A DNA stretch of 39,016 nucleotides, from contig CANQDX010000012.1 of NCBI GenBank assembly GCA_947594065.1, positions 1 through 39,016 on the forward strand, read 5' to 3'. Of the stretch, positions 9,275 through 20,400 are shown piece after piece. Made by a program: the position numbers and the translations under genes. The first letter of the stretch is position 1. Each line of letters opens with the position of its first letter. The notes beneath the pieces are model-generated. The model worked only from the letters and a program-made list of their open reading frames with translations, was not told where the DNA came from and searched no databases. The DNA is from an uncultured Clostridia bacterium. GTDB taxonomy: Bacteria > Bacillota > Clostridia > TANB77 > CAG-508.

Positions 9275-9925
9275 TTATACATCCTTTCTAATATCTTCTG
9301 TTTTGAAGGCAAAAATATTATTATTTTGTATAGTATTTAATTTTATCTCCTTATATTCTATGTAGATTTTAGTCTGATTGCTATTATCTAATACCTCTAT
9401 TTGAGTTGGCAAAGCTGTTTTTTTGTTAATATGCAATTTTTCTTTATAATTATATATGTTTATATTGCTTATTAAAATAATTTCTTCTTCGTTTTCTTCT
9501 ATGTTATATTCCTTTTTATAATTTTCTATAAAGAAATTTAACCATAACACATTATTATTTAGATATTGATAATCTTCGTAGATTTTATTTAGTCCTAAAT
9601 TTGTATTTTTAATTTCAAGATTTTTACCATTATATAAAATTTCTAAGTTTTCTATATTTTGTGGCTGATTTACTATTTGTTTAGAATAATTTGGTTGCAT
9701 ATAATATTGTTCTAATAGATATTGATTCGTCGTTTTGTTAGAATGAACGGTAACTTCTATTTTTGCTTCATAAGAACTAATATTTAAAATATATTCTATT
9801 AAATCGTCAGTTGATTTATTTATATTGTTTCCAGTTTTATGAGATTTATAAGCAATTTGCATTAAAAAAATAAAAATGAAAAAAAATAATAGAATAATTA
9901 AAAATATTTTAACTCTTTTACTCAT
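9275..9925 (-). CDS. Membrane-anchored LolA-like protein, related to sporulation YdcC/GerS type
   Basis: The 216 residues begin with a short basic segment and one strongly hydrophobic helix (about residues 6-25) that would anchor the protein in the membrane with the rest outside. No lipobox cysteine is visible. The remainder has the alternating strand pattern and EAKIEVTVHSN / YYMQPNYSKQ / ILYNGKNLEI motifs of LolA/LppX-like fold proteins. In Bacillus subtilis the similar ydcC precedes alr-ndoAI-ndoA, and in Clostridioides difficile GerS lies next to an alr gene; here it directly precedes mazF. A role in spore formation or germination is inferred from this context. Family assignment is moderate. 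Confidence 0.6.
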   Translation of the reverse strand: MSKRVKIFLIILLFFFIFIFLMQIAYKSHKTGNNINKSTDDLIEYILNISSYEAKIEVTVHSNKTTNQYLLEQYYMQPNYSKQIVNQPQNIENLEILYNGKNLEIKNTNLGLNKIYEDYQYLNNNVLWLNFFIENYKKEYNIEENEEEIILISNINIYNYKEKLHINKKTALPTQIEVLDNSNQTKIYIEYKEIKLNTIQNNNIFAFKTEDIRKDV

Positions 9926-9999
9926 AAAATTACCTCTTTCAATAGAGTTTTTGGAAAAAACATTTTCCTTATTTTAATTTATATGAGTTTTATTTTTAA

Positions 10000-10968
10000 T
10001 TATTCTATATCGATATTTTTAAGATAATTTGAAATCTCTTCAATGAGCTCTTCTGTATTTTCTATTTTATTTATTTTTACACGGAATGCTGAAGAATTTG
10101 GTAAGTTTTTTGTATAACCAGCTATATGTTTTCGCATTTCTCGTATTGCTACATATTCTCCCTTTTCTTCTATAGCTAAGTTAAGATGTTCCATAATTGT
10201 ATCGAAACGTTCATAATTAGAAGGCACATATTCTTTTTCTTCTATAATGGATCTAAATATCCAAGGATTTCCTAAAGATGCTCTTCCAATCATTATGCCA
10301 TCTACTCCTGTATATTCAAACATTTTCTTTGCTGATTTAATATCTTTTATATCTCCATTTCCTATAACTGGAATAGAAACAGCATTTTTTACCTGTTTAA
10401 TGATTTCTAAATCGCATATACCACTATAATAATCTTCGCGTGTTCTTCCGTGTATTGTAATTGATTTTGCGCCGGCTTTTTCGAATCTTTTAGCCGCTTC
10501 TACTGCTACTATATTGCTGTTGTTGTATCCTTTTCTCATTTTAACGGTTACTGGTTTGTGAACAGCTTTTACTACTTGTTTTACTATTTCCTCTGCTAAA
10601 TCTAAATTCAATAGTAATTTTGAACCATCGCCGTTTTTTACTACTTTTGGAGCAGGACACCCCATATTAATATCAATTATATCTGCTAGGGTTTCTACAT
10701 ATTTTGCAGCATATACCATTGATTCTATATCACTACCAAAAATTTGAGCAGCGATTGGCCTTTTTTCTTCTTTCATATTAAGTAATTTTTTTGTTTTTTC
10801 GTCATTATGAAATATTGCTTTGCTACTTACCATTTCTGTACATACTAGACCTGCACCTTGTTTTTTGGCAATTATTCTAAAAGGCAGGTCTGTAATGCCT
10901 GCCATTGGTGCAAGTAAGATGTTGTTCTCTAATTTAATTTCTCCAATTTTTAGTTTATGAATATACAT
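10000..10968 (-). CDS. dusB: tRNA-dihydrouridine synthase
   Basis: This FMN-dependent enzyme reduces uridine to dihydrouridine in the tRNA D-loop using NADPH. The 322 residues form the DusB/Nifr3 type TIM barrel: APMAGITDLPFR (20-31), NMGCPAPKV with the catalytic cysteine at 104, VTVKMRKGY, ITIHGRTREDYYSG, VIGNGDI and MIGRASLGNPW. The C-terminal helical tRNA-binding domain is present. Spacing to rodA is 30 bp, so it is very likely cotranscribed with the min and rodA genes. The exact Dus subfamily cannot be proven by eye. Confidence 0.93.
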   Translation of the reverse strand: MYIHKLKIGEIKLENNILLAPMAGITDLPFRIIAKKQGAGLVCTEMVSSKAIFHNDEKTKKLLNMKEEKRPIAAQIFGSDIESMVYAAKYVETLADIIDINMGCPAPKVVKNGDGSKLLLNLDLAEEIVKQVVKAVHKPVTVKMRKGYNNSNIVAVEAAKRFEKAGAKSITIHGRTREDYYSGICDLEIIKQVKNAVSIPVIGNGDIKDIKSAKKMFEYTGVDGIMIGRASLGNPWIFRSIIEEKEYVPSNYERFDTIMEHLNLAIEEKGEYVAIREMRKHIAGYTKNLPNSSAFRVKINKIENTEELIEEISNYLKNIDIE

Positions 10969-10998
10969 TTTTTATCCTTTTTATAAATTGTAATTTGT

Positions 10999-12108
10999 TT
11001 AGTTCATAAATATTGTTTTTTGTCTTCTTCCACTTATGTTTAAAAGAATTGCAATACACATAAAGTTTGTAAGCATAGAACTTCCACCATAACTAACAAA
11101 TGGTAATGGTACACCTGTTATTGGTAATAGTCCCATTGTCATTCCTATATTTTCAACCATATGGAATAAAAAGATTCCTGCTATTCCTATTGCTATATAA
11201 GATCCTAAATCGTTTTTGGCAGTTTTAGCAACATAAATTGATTTTGTAATCATTATAATATAAAGCGCAATAATTGATGCTGAAAATATAAAACCTAATT
11301 CTTCTCCAATAACTGAAAATATAAAGTCTGTTGTTTTGGGATATAAATAGCCCAATTGTGTTTGGTTTCCGGAAAGTAACCCCATTCCAAATAGTTTACC
11401 TGCTCCTATTGCAAGTTTCGACTGAATAATATTATAGCCTGCTCCTCTTGGATCTATATTCGGATTTAAAAATACCTGTATTCTCGTTTTTGCGTGCTCT
11501 GGAAGAGCATATAGGTATATAAATGGAAGACTAATTGCTAGAATTAAAAGCACAGCTATAATATATTTTTTATCAATTCCTGCTGCAAATAACATTAAAC
11601 AAGTTGCAATAATAAAAGCCATAGCAGTTCCATAGTCTGGTTGCAAAATAATTAATATTAGTGGAACTCCCACTATTAATAGAACTAATAAAAGCCTAGA
11701 TATTCTATTAATTTCATTTTTATTATTTTTTTGAATTCTAACAATGACTGTAGCTAAAAACATAATTATAAATATTTTTGCAAGTTCGCTTGGCTGAAAT
11801 TTTAGTGTATCTGTAATTTCATACCAACTTCTTGCACCATTAACTGGATCGGTGAATAGAACACCTACAAGTAACACAATAAATACTATATAAAAAAATG
11901 GAGATATTTTTGCAATTGTATTATAGTCTATTAGCATAGCCAAAATAATTACCGGCACACTAATTATGAACCACAAAATTTGCTTTTTAAATTCAGAGTA
12001 GCCACTTTCTTGTGTTGCAGAAAATAAAGCAACTAGTCCAATTATGAATAATACAATACTACAAATTAATATTCCCCATTCAACATTTCGTAAGAATCTT
12101 TTTCTCAT
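10999..12108 (-). CDS. rodA: Rod-shape peptidoglycan polymerase RodA (SEDS family)
   Basis: RodA is the SEDS glycosyltransferase that polymerises lipid II into glycan strands during lateral wall growth. The 369 residues contain about ten hydrophobic segments. SEDS motifs are clear: QPDYGTA, the periplasmic loop with NIIQSKLAIGAG and GEELGF, and the C-terminal TGVPLPFVSYGGSS. The absence of a long cytoplasmic C-tail and the position beside minD and minE favour RodA over FtsW, as in other clostridia where rodA follows minE. It lies 59 bp after minE. Confidence 0.9.
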   Translation of the reverse strand: MRKRFLRNVEWGILICSIVLFIIGLVALFSATQESGYSEFKKQILWFIISVPVIILAMLIDYNTIAKISPFFYIVFIVLLVGVLFTDPVNGARSWYEITDTLKFQPSELAKIFIIMFLATVIVRIQKNNKNEINRISRLLLVLLIVGVPLILIILQPDYGTAMAFIIATCLMLFAAGIDKKYIIAVLLILAISLPFIYLYALPEHAKTRIQVFLNPNIDPRGAGYNIIQSKLAIGAGKLFGMGLLSGNQTQLGYLYPKTTDFIFSVIGEELGFIFSASIIALYIIMITKSIYVAKTAKNDLGSYIAIGIAGIFLFHMVENIGMTMGLLPITGVPLPFVSYGGSSMLTNFMCIAILLNISGRRQKTIFMN

Positions 12109-12167
12109 ATTTTATATCATTCCTTCTAGATGCAAAAATTATTTTTCAACCTTTGTTCTTCCAGAAT

Positions 12168-12719
12168 TTACTTCTTATCTGAAATGGTTTCTGTTTTTTT
12201 ATCACTTTCATTTATTTCTTCTACAATTTCTTCCGCTTTTTCAATTACCTCGTTTGTTTCTTTTTCTTTTTGTTCTTCTATTTCTGTTTGACTTTTATTT
12301 TCTTCCTCAACAGCTTCATTTTTCTCTGCTTGTCCCTCTTTATTTTCTTCTTTCTCAGCTTGAGGCTCTACTTTTTCTTCTTTATTTGCTTCCTGTTGTT
12401 TTTCCTTTCTAACTTCTTCCTTTGCTTCTTCTTTTACGCTCATAATAGGAATGTTAGCATATAGAACAGGAGCACCTGTTGTTCCATCTTCATTTGCTTT
12501 ATTTGTTAATCTTACATCAATTGCATTTTCATCAACATCAATGTATTTTTTAATAACTTCTATAATTTCTTGTTTCATTAAAGCTAGAAAATCTGCTGAG
12601 ATATTTGCTCGGTCTTGCATAAGCACTAGATGTAGTCTTTCTTTTGCAGCATCTTTTGACTTTGTTTCTTTTTCACTCTTTCCTAAACTTTTGAAAAATT
12701 TTACTATATTTTCAAACAT
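12168..12719 (-). CDS. minE: MinE with a long charged C-terminal tail
   Basis: MinE stimulates the MinD ATPase at the membrane and so positions the division site. Residues 1-95 match the whole MinE family: an amphipathic N-terminal membrane-binding stretch (MFENIVKFFKSLG), the anti-MinD segment AAKERLHLVLMQDR and the dimer domain with IEVIKKYIDVD and YANIPI. The usual protein is about 80-95 residues. Here 183 residues are encoded because about 87 extra Glu/Lys-rich residues follow, with no hydrophobic or catalytic motif, probably helical or disordered. The gene is 29 bp after minD. The function of the tail is unknown. Confidence 0.92.
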   Translation of the reverse strand: MFENIVKFFKSLGKSEKETKSKDAAKERLHLVLMQDRANISADFLALMKQEIIEVIKKYIDVDENAIDVRLTNKANEDGTTGAPVLYANIPIMSVKEEAKEEVRKEKQQEANKEEKVEPQAEKEENKEGQAEKNEAVEEENKSQTEIEEQKEKETNEVIEKAEEIVEEINESDKKTETISDKK

Positions 12720-12748
12720 TTTTCTATTCCCCCATTACTTATCTTATT

Positions 12749-13546
12749 TTATTTATCTTTTGAAAACAATCTTTTCAGTTTAGCAAAGAATCCTTTTTCT
12801 CTACCAGGAATTGTAATTTCTATGTTCTCTCCTAAAATTCTTTTTGATATTTCCAAATAAGCTTTTCCAGAAGGAGCCTTTTTGTTAGAAATAACTGGTT
12901 CTCCTTTGTTTGTTTGAGTAATAATGTATTCGTCATCTGGTACAACACCAATTAAGTCAATAGATAATAAATCAACAATATCATCTACATCCATCATTTC
13001 TCCCCTTCTTACCATACTTGGACGTAATCTATTTACAACCAATTCTGGATTTTTTATTTCAGAGGATTCTAAAAGTCCAATAATTCTGTCTGCATCTCTT
13101 ATAGCTGAGATTTCTGCTGTTGTAACAACAATAGCTCTATCAGCACCAGCTATTGCATTTTTAAATCCTTGTTCAATTCCTGCTGGACAATCTATTAAAA
13201 TATAATCAAACTCTTCTTTTAGTTTGCTTGTTAAATCTTTCATTTGTTCTTCATTTACTGCACTTTTATCACGTGTTTGAGCTGCAGGTAATAAGAATAA
13301 CTCTTCAAATCTTTTATCTTTAATAAGAGCTTGTCTTAATTTGCATTTTCCTTCTACAACATCTACAATATCGTATACTATTCTGTTTTCAAGCCCCATT
13401 ACAACATCTAGGTTCCTTAAGCCTATATCTGTATCTACTAAAGCTACTTTTTTACCTTCTAATGCTAGGGATGCTCCTAAATTTGCTGTTGTAGTTGTTT
13501 TTCCAACTCCACCTTTACCAGATGTAATAACAATAACTTCTCCCAT
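12749..13546 (-). CDS. minD: Septum site-determining ATPase MinD
   Basis: MinD is a ParA-family ATPase that binds the membrane as an ATP dimer and recruits MinC or MinE. The deviant Walker A GKGGVGKT (residues 10-17), ALVDTDIGLRNLD and DYILIDCPAG motifs are intact, and the last 14 residues (GFFAKLKRLFSKDK) form the amphipathic membrane-targeting helix. Length 265 is normal. Start ATG 13544-13546 has AAGGAGG upstream. minC, often the gene before minD in clostridia, is not adjacent. It begins a probable operon minD-minE-rodA-dusB-LolA-like-mazF. Confidence 0.97.
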   Translation of the reverse strand: MGEVIVITSGKGGVGKTTTTANLGASLALEGKKVALVDTDIGLRNLDVVMGLENRIVYDIVDVVEGKCKLRQALIKDKRFEELFLLPAAQTRDKSAVNEEQMKDLTSKLKEEFDYILIDCPAGIEQGFKNAIAGADRAIVVTTAEISAIRDADRIIGLLESSEIKNPELVVNRLRPSMVRRGEMMDVDDIVDLLSIDLIGVVPDDEYIITQTNKGEPVISNKKAPSGKAYLEISKRILGENIEITIPGREKGFFAKLKRLFSKDK

Positions 13547-13605
13547 TTTTATTCCTCCTTGATTGTTTCATTTCCGTAGTGCTTCATACATTTTTTAATA
13601 TATCT

Positions 13606-13634
13606 ATTTTATACGGATTTTCGAATAAAGTCAA
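13606..13634 (-). promoter_or_regulatory. Promoter of the minD block
   Basis: On the minus strand TTGACT (13629-13634) and TAAAAT (13606-13611) are separated by 17 bp. The predicted leader to minD is about 55 nt. Confidence 0.75.
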
Positions 13635-13706
13635 TGCGTAATACATAAAAAGTGAAATTTATTTTTATTTTTTATGTAGAAATTTTCTTTTTTAAACAAT
13701 AATAAA

Positions 13707-13729
13707 GCCCTGAAATTAAATTTCAGGGC
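13707..13729 (-). terminator. Terminator of rpoBC
   Basis: GCCCTGAAATT and AATTTCAGGGC form a perfect 11-bp stem with a one-base centre, 16 nt after the rpoC stop, followed on the minus strand by a T-rich run. Confidence 0.88.
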
Positions 13730-13745
13730 AAAATAAATTATATTG

Positions 13746-16700
13746 TTATCCTACTAAATTAGATTCAATTTTTGAAATAGTTGCCGTACTTTCAACTGTG
13801 TTTTCTAATTCTGTATTTATTTTAGTGTTTTTATATCTGCTCATTCCTGTTCCTGCTGGAATTAGTTTACCAATAATAACATTTTCTTTTAATCCTATTA
13901 ATGGGTCTATTTTTCCTTTGATAGCTGCATCTGTAAGTACTCTTGTTGTCTCTTGGAATGACGCTGCAGATAAGAAGCTTTCTGTTGCTAAAGCTGCTTT
14001 TGTAATACCAAGTAATGCTCTTTTTCCTGTTGCAGGTCTCTTTCCTTCTTCCTCTGCTTTTTTGTTTTCCTCTTCAAAGTCGTATATATCTACCATAGAA
14101 CCTGGGAATAAATTTGTATCTCCTGCATCATATACTTTTACTTTTCTAAGCATTTGTCTACCAATTACTTCAATGTGTTTATCGTTTATATCAACACCTT
14201 GGTTTCTATAAACTTTTTGAACTTCTTGAATTAAGTAGTTATATACTCCGTCTGGTCCATTTATTTCAAGTATTTCATTTGGATTAACAGATCCTTCTGT
14301 AATTTGATCTCCGGCTTTAATTTGATCTCCATCTTTTACACGTAATTTAGATCCAAATGGTATTGTATATGTTTTTGAATCCTCTTTTGATGTAACAATA
14401 ACTTCTTTCTTTTTCTTATCTTCTTTGATTTTTACCTTACCATCAATTTCTGTAATAATTGCTAATCCTTTTGGTTTTCTAGCTTCAAACAATTCTTCAA
14501 CTCTAGGAAGACCTTGTGTAATATCTCCTCCTGCAACACCACCTTCGTGGAATGTTCTCATTGTAAGCTGTGTACCAGGCTCACCAATTGATTGTGCAGC
14601 TATAATTCCTACTGGTTCTCCTATTGTTACTTCTTCCCCTGTTGCTAAACCTTTACCATAGCATTTACTACATACACCGTGTTTTGTTCTGCAGCATAAT
14701 GATGAACGTACTCTTAATTCTTCTATTCCTGCATTTACAATTTTGTTAGCAATTTCGTCATTAATCATTGTATCTGTATCTACAATCAATTCTTTTGTAT
14801 TTGGATCATATACATTTTCTATTGTATATCTTCCAAGTAATCTTTCTTGTAATGGTTCTAGAATTTGATTTCCATCTCTTATATCTCTTACAAGAATACC
14901 TTCGTGTGTTCCACAGTCGTGCTCTCTTACTATAATGTCTTGGCTTACGTCTACTAATCTTCTTGTTAGGTAACCAGAGTCTGCTGTTCTTAAAGCTGTA
15001 TCTGCTAGACCTTTTCTTCCACCGTGAGATGAAATAAAGTATTCTAGTGGGTCTAATCCCTCTCTAAAGCTTGCTTTAATAGGAATTTCAACCGCTTTAC
15101 CTTGAGTATTTGCCATCAATCCTCTCATACCTGCGATTTGTCTTAACTGATTAATATTTCCTCTGGCTCCAGATTGTGCCATCATATAGATTGGATTCAT
15201 TTCATCAAAGTTGTCTTGCATTGCTTTAGTTACATCTTTGGTTGCTTGTTCCCATACTTTTATTGTTTCATTATATCTTTCATTTTCTGTAATTAAACCA
15301 CGTTTATATTGCTTTGCAATATCTTCAACCTTTTTATCTGCATCAGCTAAGATTGATTCTTTTTCTTTAGGAGATGTAACATCTGCCACACTAACTGTGA
15401 TTGCACCTTTAGTTGAATATTTAAATCCTGTTTCTTTTATATAGTCTAGTACCTCTGCTGCTTTACTTAGTCCGTGTTTATCGATACATTTTGCAACTAT
15501 CTTTCCAAGATTTTTCTTTACAACTGGGAAATCTATCTCTAATTTAAATGCTTCATCTGGGTTGCTTCTATCTACAAAGCCTAGATCTTGTGGTATTCCT
15601 TGATTGTATATAACTCTACCAACTGTTGTTTCTACTTTTTTAGATTGCATTTTGCCATCTATCTTTTTATATATTCTTATAAAAATTTTAGCGTGTAATC
15701 CTAAATCTCCATTTTGATATGCAAGTAGTGCTTCCTCTACATCTTTAAAATATGTTCCTTCTCCTGGTTCTCCTGCTTCTTCCATAGTTAAATAATAACT
15801 TCCTAGAATCATATCTTGTGTTGGAACTGTTACTGGCTTACCATCTTGAGGTTTTAGTAAGTTGTTTACAGATAACATTAAGTATCTTGCTTCTGCTTGT
15901 GCTTCTGGTGATAGTGGTACGTGAATTGCCATTTGGTCACCATCGAAGTCTGCGTTGAATGCTGTACATACTAATGGATGTAATTTAATTGCTCTTCCTT
16001 CTACTAAAACTGGTTCAAATGCTTGAATACCAAGTCTATGTAGTGTTGGTGCACGGTTTAACATAACTGGATGGTCTTTTATAACTTCTTCCAAAATGTC
16101 CCAAACTTCTGGTCTTAGTCTTTCTACCATTCTTTTTGCGTTTTTAATGTTATGTGCTATTCCACGTCCTACTAATTCTTTCATTACAAATGGTTTGAAT
16201 AATTCTACTGCCATTTCTTTTGGCACACCACATTGATAAATTTTAAGCTCTGGTCCTACAACTATAACAGAACGTCCTGAATAGTCAACTCTTTTTCCAA
16301 GTAAGTTTTGTCTGAATCTACCTTGTTTTCCTTTTAACATATCTGATAAAGATTTTAAAGGTCTATTTCCTGCTCCTGTTACTGGTCTTCCACGTCTTCC
16401 ATTATCGATTAGAGCATCTACAGATTCTTGTAACATTCTTTTTTCATTTCTTACTATAATTTCTGGCGCACCTAATTCTAGTAATCTTTTTAATCTATTA
16501 TTTCTGTTAATTACTCTTCTGTATAAGTCATTTAAGTCAGATGTTGCAAATCTTCCACCATCTAATTGTACCATTGGTCTTAGTTCTGGTGGAATAACTG
16601 GTACAACATTCATTATCATCCATTCTGGTCTGTTTCCTGATAATCTAAATGATTCTATTGTGTCTAGTCTCTTTGCTAGTTTTATCTTCTTTTGTTCACT

Positions 16701-17342
16701 TGCCTTTTCTATTTCTTTCTTTAATGATTTAGATAATTTTTCTAAGTCTACTTCTTTTAATAATTTTTCTAAGGCTTCTGCACCCATTTCAGCTTTAAAA
16801 GAACCTTTTCCGTATTTTTCTATAGCTTCACCATATTCTTTTTCTGTTAAAACCTGACATTTTGTTAGTCCTGATGTTCCTTTGTCTGTAACAATATATG
16901 ATGCAAAATAGATTATTTTTTCTACATTTCTTGGTGAAATATCTAATACTAAAGCAATTCTACTTGGAATTCCTTTAAAATACCATATATGTGCTACTGG
17001 TGCTGCAAGTTCTATGTGTCCCATTCTTTCTCTTCTTACTTTAGATTTGGTTACTTCAACACCACATCTATCACATATTATTCCTTTATATCTAACCCTT
17101 TTATATTTTCCGCAGTGACACTCCCAGTCTTTAGTTGGGCCAAATATTCTTTCACAAAATAGACCATCTTTTTCTGGTTTTAATGTTCTATAGTTAATTG
17201 TTTCTGGTTTCTTTACTTCACCTTTTGACCACATTCTTATAGTCTCATCTGAAGCTAGACCTATTTTAATTTTATCAAATATTTCTAATTCGTCCAATTT
17301 TTTTACCCCCACTATTTTTAATTTGTCTTCTTTTAAATACAT
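13746..17342 (-). CDS. rpoC: RNA polymerase beta-prime subunit
   Basis: The 1198-residue product holds the catalytic NADFDGDQ loop that binds the active-site magnesium ions, the N-terminal zinc ribbon (CHCGKYK...CDRCG), the second zinc site [12 protein letters not shown] and the bridge helix and trigger loop region ([18 protein letters not shown]). Length fits a Bacillota RpoC. The start is uncertain. The ATG at 17340-17342 has AGGA directly abutting it, which is too close for a normal ribosome binding site. A TTG at 17295-17297 has a GGGGG 7 nt upstream and gives the family-like distance of ten residues to the KIGLAS motif. It follows rpoB by 95 bp, in a spacer with a 10-bp hairpin. Confidence 0.97.
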   Translation of the reverse strand: MYLKEDKLKIVGVKKLDELEIFDKIKIGLASDETIRMWSKGEVKKPETINYRTLKPEKDGLFCERIFGPTKDWECHCGKYKRVRYKGIICDRCGVEVTKSKVRRERMGHIELAAPVAHIWYFKGIPSRIALVLDISPRNVEKIIYFASYIVTDKGTSGLTKCQVLTEKEYGEAIEKYGKGSFKAEMGAEALEKLLKEVDLEKLSKSLKKEIEKASEQKKIKLAKRLDTIESFRLSGNRPEWMIMNVVPVIPPELRPMVQLDGGRFATSDLNDLYRRVINRNNRLKRLLELGAPEIIVRNEKRMLQESVDALIDNGRRGRPVTGAGNRPLKSLSDMLKGKQGRFRQNLLGKRVDYSGRSVIVVGPELKIYQCGVPKEMAVELFKPFVMKELVGRGIAHNIKNAKRMVERLRPEVWDILEEVIKDHPVMLNRAPTLHRLGIQAFEPVLVEGRAIKLHPLVCTAFNADFDGDQMAIHVPLSPEAQAEARYLMLSVNNLLKPQDGKPVTVPTQDMILGSYYLTMEEAGEPGEGTYFKDVEEALLAYQNGDLGLHAKIFIRIYKKIDGKMQSKKVETTVGRVIYNQGIPQDLGFVDRSNPDEAFKLEIDFPVVKKNLGKIVAKCIDKHGLSKAAEVLDYIKETGFKYSTKGAITVSVADVTSPKEKESILADADKKVEDIAKQYKRGLITENERYNETIKVWEQATKDVTKAMQDNFDEMNPIYMMAQSGARGNINQLRQIAGMRGLMANTQGKAVEIPIKASFREGLDPLEYFISSHGGRKGLADTALRTADSGYLTRRLVDVSQDIIVREHDCGTHEGILVRDIRDGNQILEPLQERLLGRYTIENVYDPNTKELIVDTDTMINDEIANKIVNAGIEELRVRSSLCCRTKHGVCSKCYGKGLATGEEVTIGEPVGIIAAQSIGEPGTQLTMRTFHEGGVAGGDITQGLPRVEELFEARKPKGLAIITEIDGKVKIKEDKKKKEVIVTSKEDSKTYTIPFGSKLRVKDGDQIKAGDQITEGSVNPNEILEINGPDGVYNYLIQEVQKVYRNQGVDINDKHIEVIGRQMLRKVKVYDAGDTNLFPGSMVDIYDFEEENKKAEEEGKRPATGKRALLGITKAALATESFLSAASFQETTRVLTDAAIKGKIDPLIGLKENVIIGKLIPAGTGMSRYKNTKINTELENTVESTATISKIESNLVG

Positions 17343-17346
17343 TCCT

Positions 17347-17395
17347 ACAAATAGAATGTACTCTGCTGCGCATATCTTCGTGTTATTCTATTTGT
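17347..17395 (-). promoter_or_regulatory. Hairpin in the rpoB-rpoC spacer
   Basis: ACAAATAGAA (17347-17356) and TTCTATTTGT (17386-17395) form a perfect 10-bp stem immediately before the AGGA and ATG of the longest rpoC frame. A smaller GCGC element sits in the loop. It could be an RNA-processing site or limit access to the first ATG. Confidence 0.45.
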
Positions 17396-17437
17396 TTTAT
17401 GTATTTGATATTCACTTTTCATTACTATTCAATATGA

Positions 17438-20400
17438 TTATTTATCTTCTTCTGATAAGTCCTCTTCATCTTCTAAATTGTCTACTGCAAGGTCTGAATC
17501 ATAAAGGTCTTCATTGTCCTCATCATCTAGTAGGTCATCTGTATCAAATAATTCATCTGTATCTTCTAGGTCTTCTTCTATATACCCGCCTTCTAGTTCG
17601 TCATTTTCAATTACATTTTCTTCATCTAGAGACAATTTTTCTTTTTCTAAGTTAAAGTCTATACCATCTTCAATATTTTCTTTTAATTCAAGCTCTTTAT
17701 TGTCTTCAGAATATAGTTTTACATCTAGTCCTAAGCTTTGTAATTCTTTGATTAACACTTTAAAGCTTTCTGGAACACCTGGTTCTGGTATATTTTCTCC
17801 TTTTACAATTGCTTCATAGGTTTTTACTCTTCCTACAACATCATCTGATTTTACAGTTAAGATTTCTTGCAATGTATGTGCTGCACCATAAGCCTCTAAT
17901 GCCCAAACTTCCATTTCTCCAAAACGTTGTCCACCAAATTGTGCTTTTCCTCCTAAAGGTTGTTGAGTTACTAATGAGTATGGTCCAGTTGAACGAGCGT
18001 GTATTTTATCATCAACTAAGTGGTGAAGTTTTAACATATACATTACACCAACAGTAACTGGTTTATCAAACTTTTCACCTGTTCTTCCATCGTAAAGGTC
18101 TATTTTTCCATCTGGTCTACGTCCTACTTTTTCTAATAATTCACATATTTCCGCTTCAGTTGCACCATCAAATACTGGAGTTGCAATTTTCCATCCTAAC
18201 TCACGAGCTGCTGCTCCTAAATGTACTTCAAGAACCTGACCTAAGTTCATACGTGAAGGAACACCTAATGGGTTTAATACAACATCAACTGGTGTACCAT
18301 CTGGTAAGAATGGCATATCTTCCTCTGGAAGAATTCTAGAAACAACACCTTTATTTCCGTGACGTCCAGACATTTTATCTCCAACTGATATTTTTCTTTT
18401 TTGTGCAATGTAGCATCTAATAACTTGATTTACTCCTGGTCCTAGTTCTTCTGAATTATCTCTTGTAAATATTTTTATATCTACAATTGTTCCTGCTTCT
18501 CCGTGTGGAACTCTTAATGATGTATCTCTAACTTCTCTTGCTTTTTCTCCAAAGATAGCACGAAGTAGTCTTTCCTCAGCTGTAAGCTCTGTTTCACCTT
18601 TTGGTGTTACTTTACCAACTAGGATATCTCCAGGTCTTACTTCTGCACCAATTCTTATAATACCATTTTCATCTAAGTCTTTTAAGCTATCTTCTCCAAC
18701 GTTTGGAATGTCTCTTGTAATTTCTTCTGGTCCTAATTTTGTATCTCTACATTCGCAATCGTATTCTTCTATATGAATAGATGTATATACGTCATCTTTT
18801 ACTAATCTTTCACTAATTAAAACTGCATCCTCGTAGTTGTATCCTTCCCAAGTTGCAAAGGCAATTAATACGTTTTTACCTAATGCCATTTCACCTTTAT
18901 CGGTTGATGGTCCATCTGCTATAACATCTCCTGCTTTAACTTTTTCACCTTTTACAACAATTGGTCTTTGATTAATACAAGTACCACCGTTGGTTCTTTT
19001 AAATTTACGTAGTTTATATGTTTTTAAACCTTTTTTTGTTTTTAATATAATTTCGTCTCCTGTTACTTTTTCAATTGTTCCGTCTTCGTCAGCTATTACC
19101 ATAATTCCAGAATCTTTTGCTGCTCTATATTCCATACCTGTACCAACAATTGGTGATTCTGTTTTTAATAGTGGAACTGCTTGACGTTGCATATTTGCAC
19201 CCATTAATGCACGGTGAGCGTCATCGTGCTCTAAGAATGGTATCATTGCAGCACCAACAGAAACTAATTGTTGTGGTGAAACGTCTATGTAATCTACATC
19301 TTCTGGTGGAACCTCTGCGATTTCATCAGCAATTCTTACTTTTATTTTTTTATTAATAAATTTTCCATTTTTATCAACAGGTTCTGATGCTTTTGCTATA
19401 ACATAGTTTTCTTCTACATTTGCTGGCATATATTCTACAATATCTGTTAATTTATGTGTTTTTTTATCTACTTTTCTATATGGTGTTTCAATAAATCCAT
19501 ATTCATTAATAATTGCAAATGATGATATTGCTGAAATTAATCCAATGTTTGGTCCTTCTGGAGATTCTATTGGGCATAATCTTCCATAGTGTGTAAAGTG
19601 AACGTCTCTTACTTCAAATCCTGCTCTTTCTCTTGTTAAACCTCCAGGTCCTAATGCTGATATTCTTCTTTTATGTGTAAGTTCTGATAATGGATTGGTT
19701 TGATCCATAAATTGTGATAATTGTGAACTTCCGAAGAATTCTCTAATAGATGATGTGATTGGTTTTGTATTAATTAATGTTTGTGGTGTTACAACATCTA
19801 AGTCTTGAATTGTCATTCTTTCACGAACAACTCTTTCTAATCTTGTTAAACCAATTCTAAATTGATTTTGTAATAATTCTCCAACGCATCTTACACGTCT
19901 ATTTCCTAAGTGGTCAATATCATCTACTTTTCCTAGTCCGTGATCTAAATTTAATAAGTAGTTAATAGAAGCTATTATATCTTCGTTTGTAATATGTTTT
20001 GGTAATAGCTCTTCCATTCTTTCTACAATTACTTTTAGCAAATCTTTTTTATCTGTATTTTCAATTATATTTTTAAGCACTTCATAGTTAACATTTTCTT
20101 TTATAACTACATCTTTAAAATCAATGTCTAAAACGCTATGAATATCTACTGTTCCATTACCAATAACTCTAACTTTTTTATCATTTACTTTTACGTCTAC
20201 AATATTAATTCCAGCATTTTGAATTTGTTTTGCTGTTTCTGCTGTAATGGTACTATCTTTTTCTACCAAAACTTCTCCTGTTTCTGGATTAATAATGTCT
20301 GAATAAGCAATTTGATTTGTTATTCTTGTTGCTAAACATAATTTTTGATTATATTTATATCTACCAACTTTTGCTAAATCATATCTTCTTGGATCAAATA

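Noticed and set aside
13746-17342. Intein in rpoC or other large genes
   Set aside because: The conserved motifs run without insertions and the lengths are normal.
17438-17690. Acidic C-terminal tail of RpoB as a novelty
   Set aside because: Acidic extensions at the RpoB C terminus occur in several clostridia, so it is not unusual by itself.
13798-19356. Plus-strand open frames opposite rpoC and rpoB
   Set aside because: They mirror conserved rpo codons, have no promoters or ribosome binding sites and no family resemblance.
19640-19760. Rifampicin resistance change in RpoB
   Set aside because: The resistance-determining region has the usual wild-type Gln, Asp, His and Ser residues.
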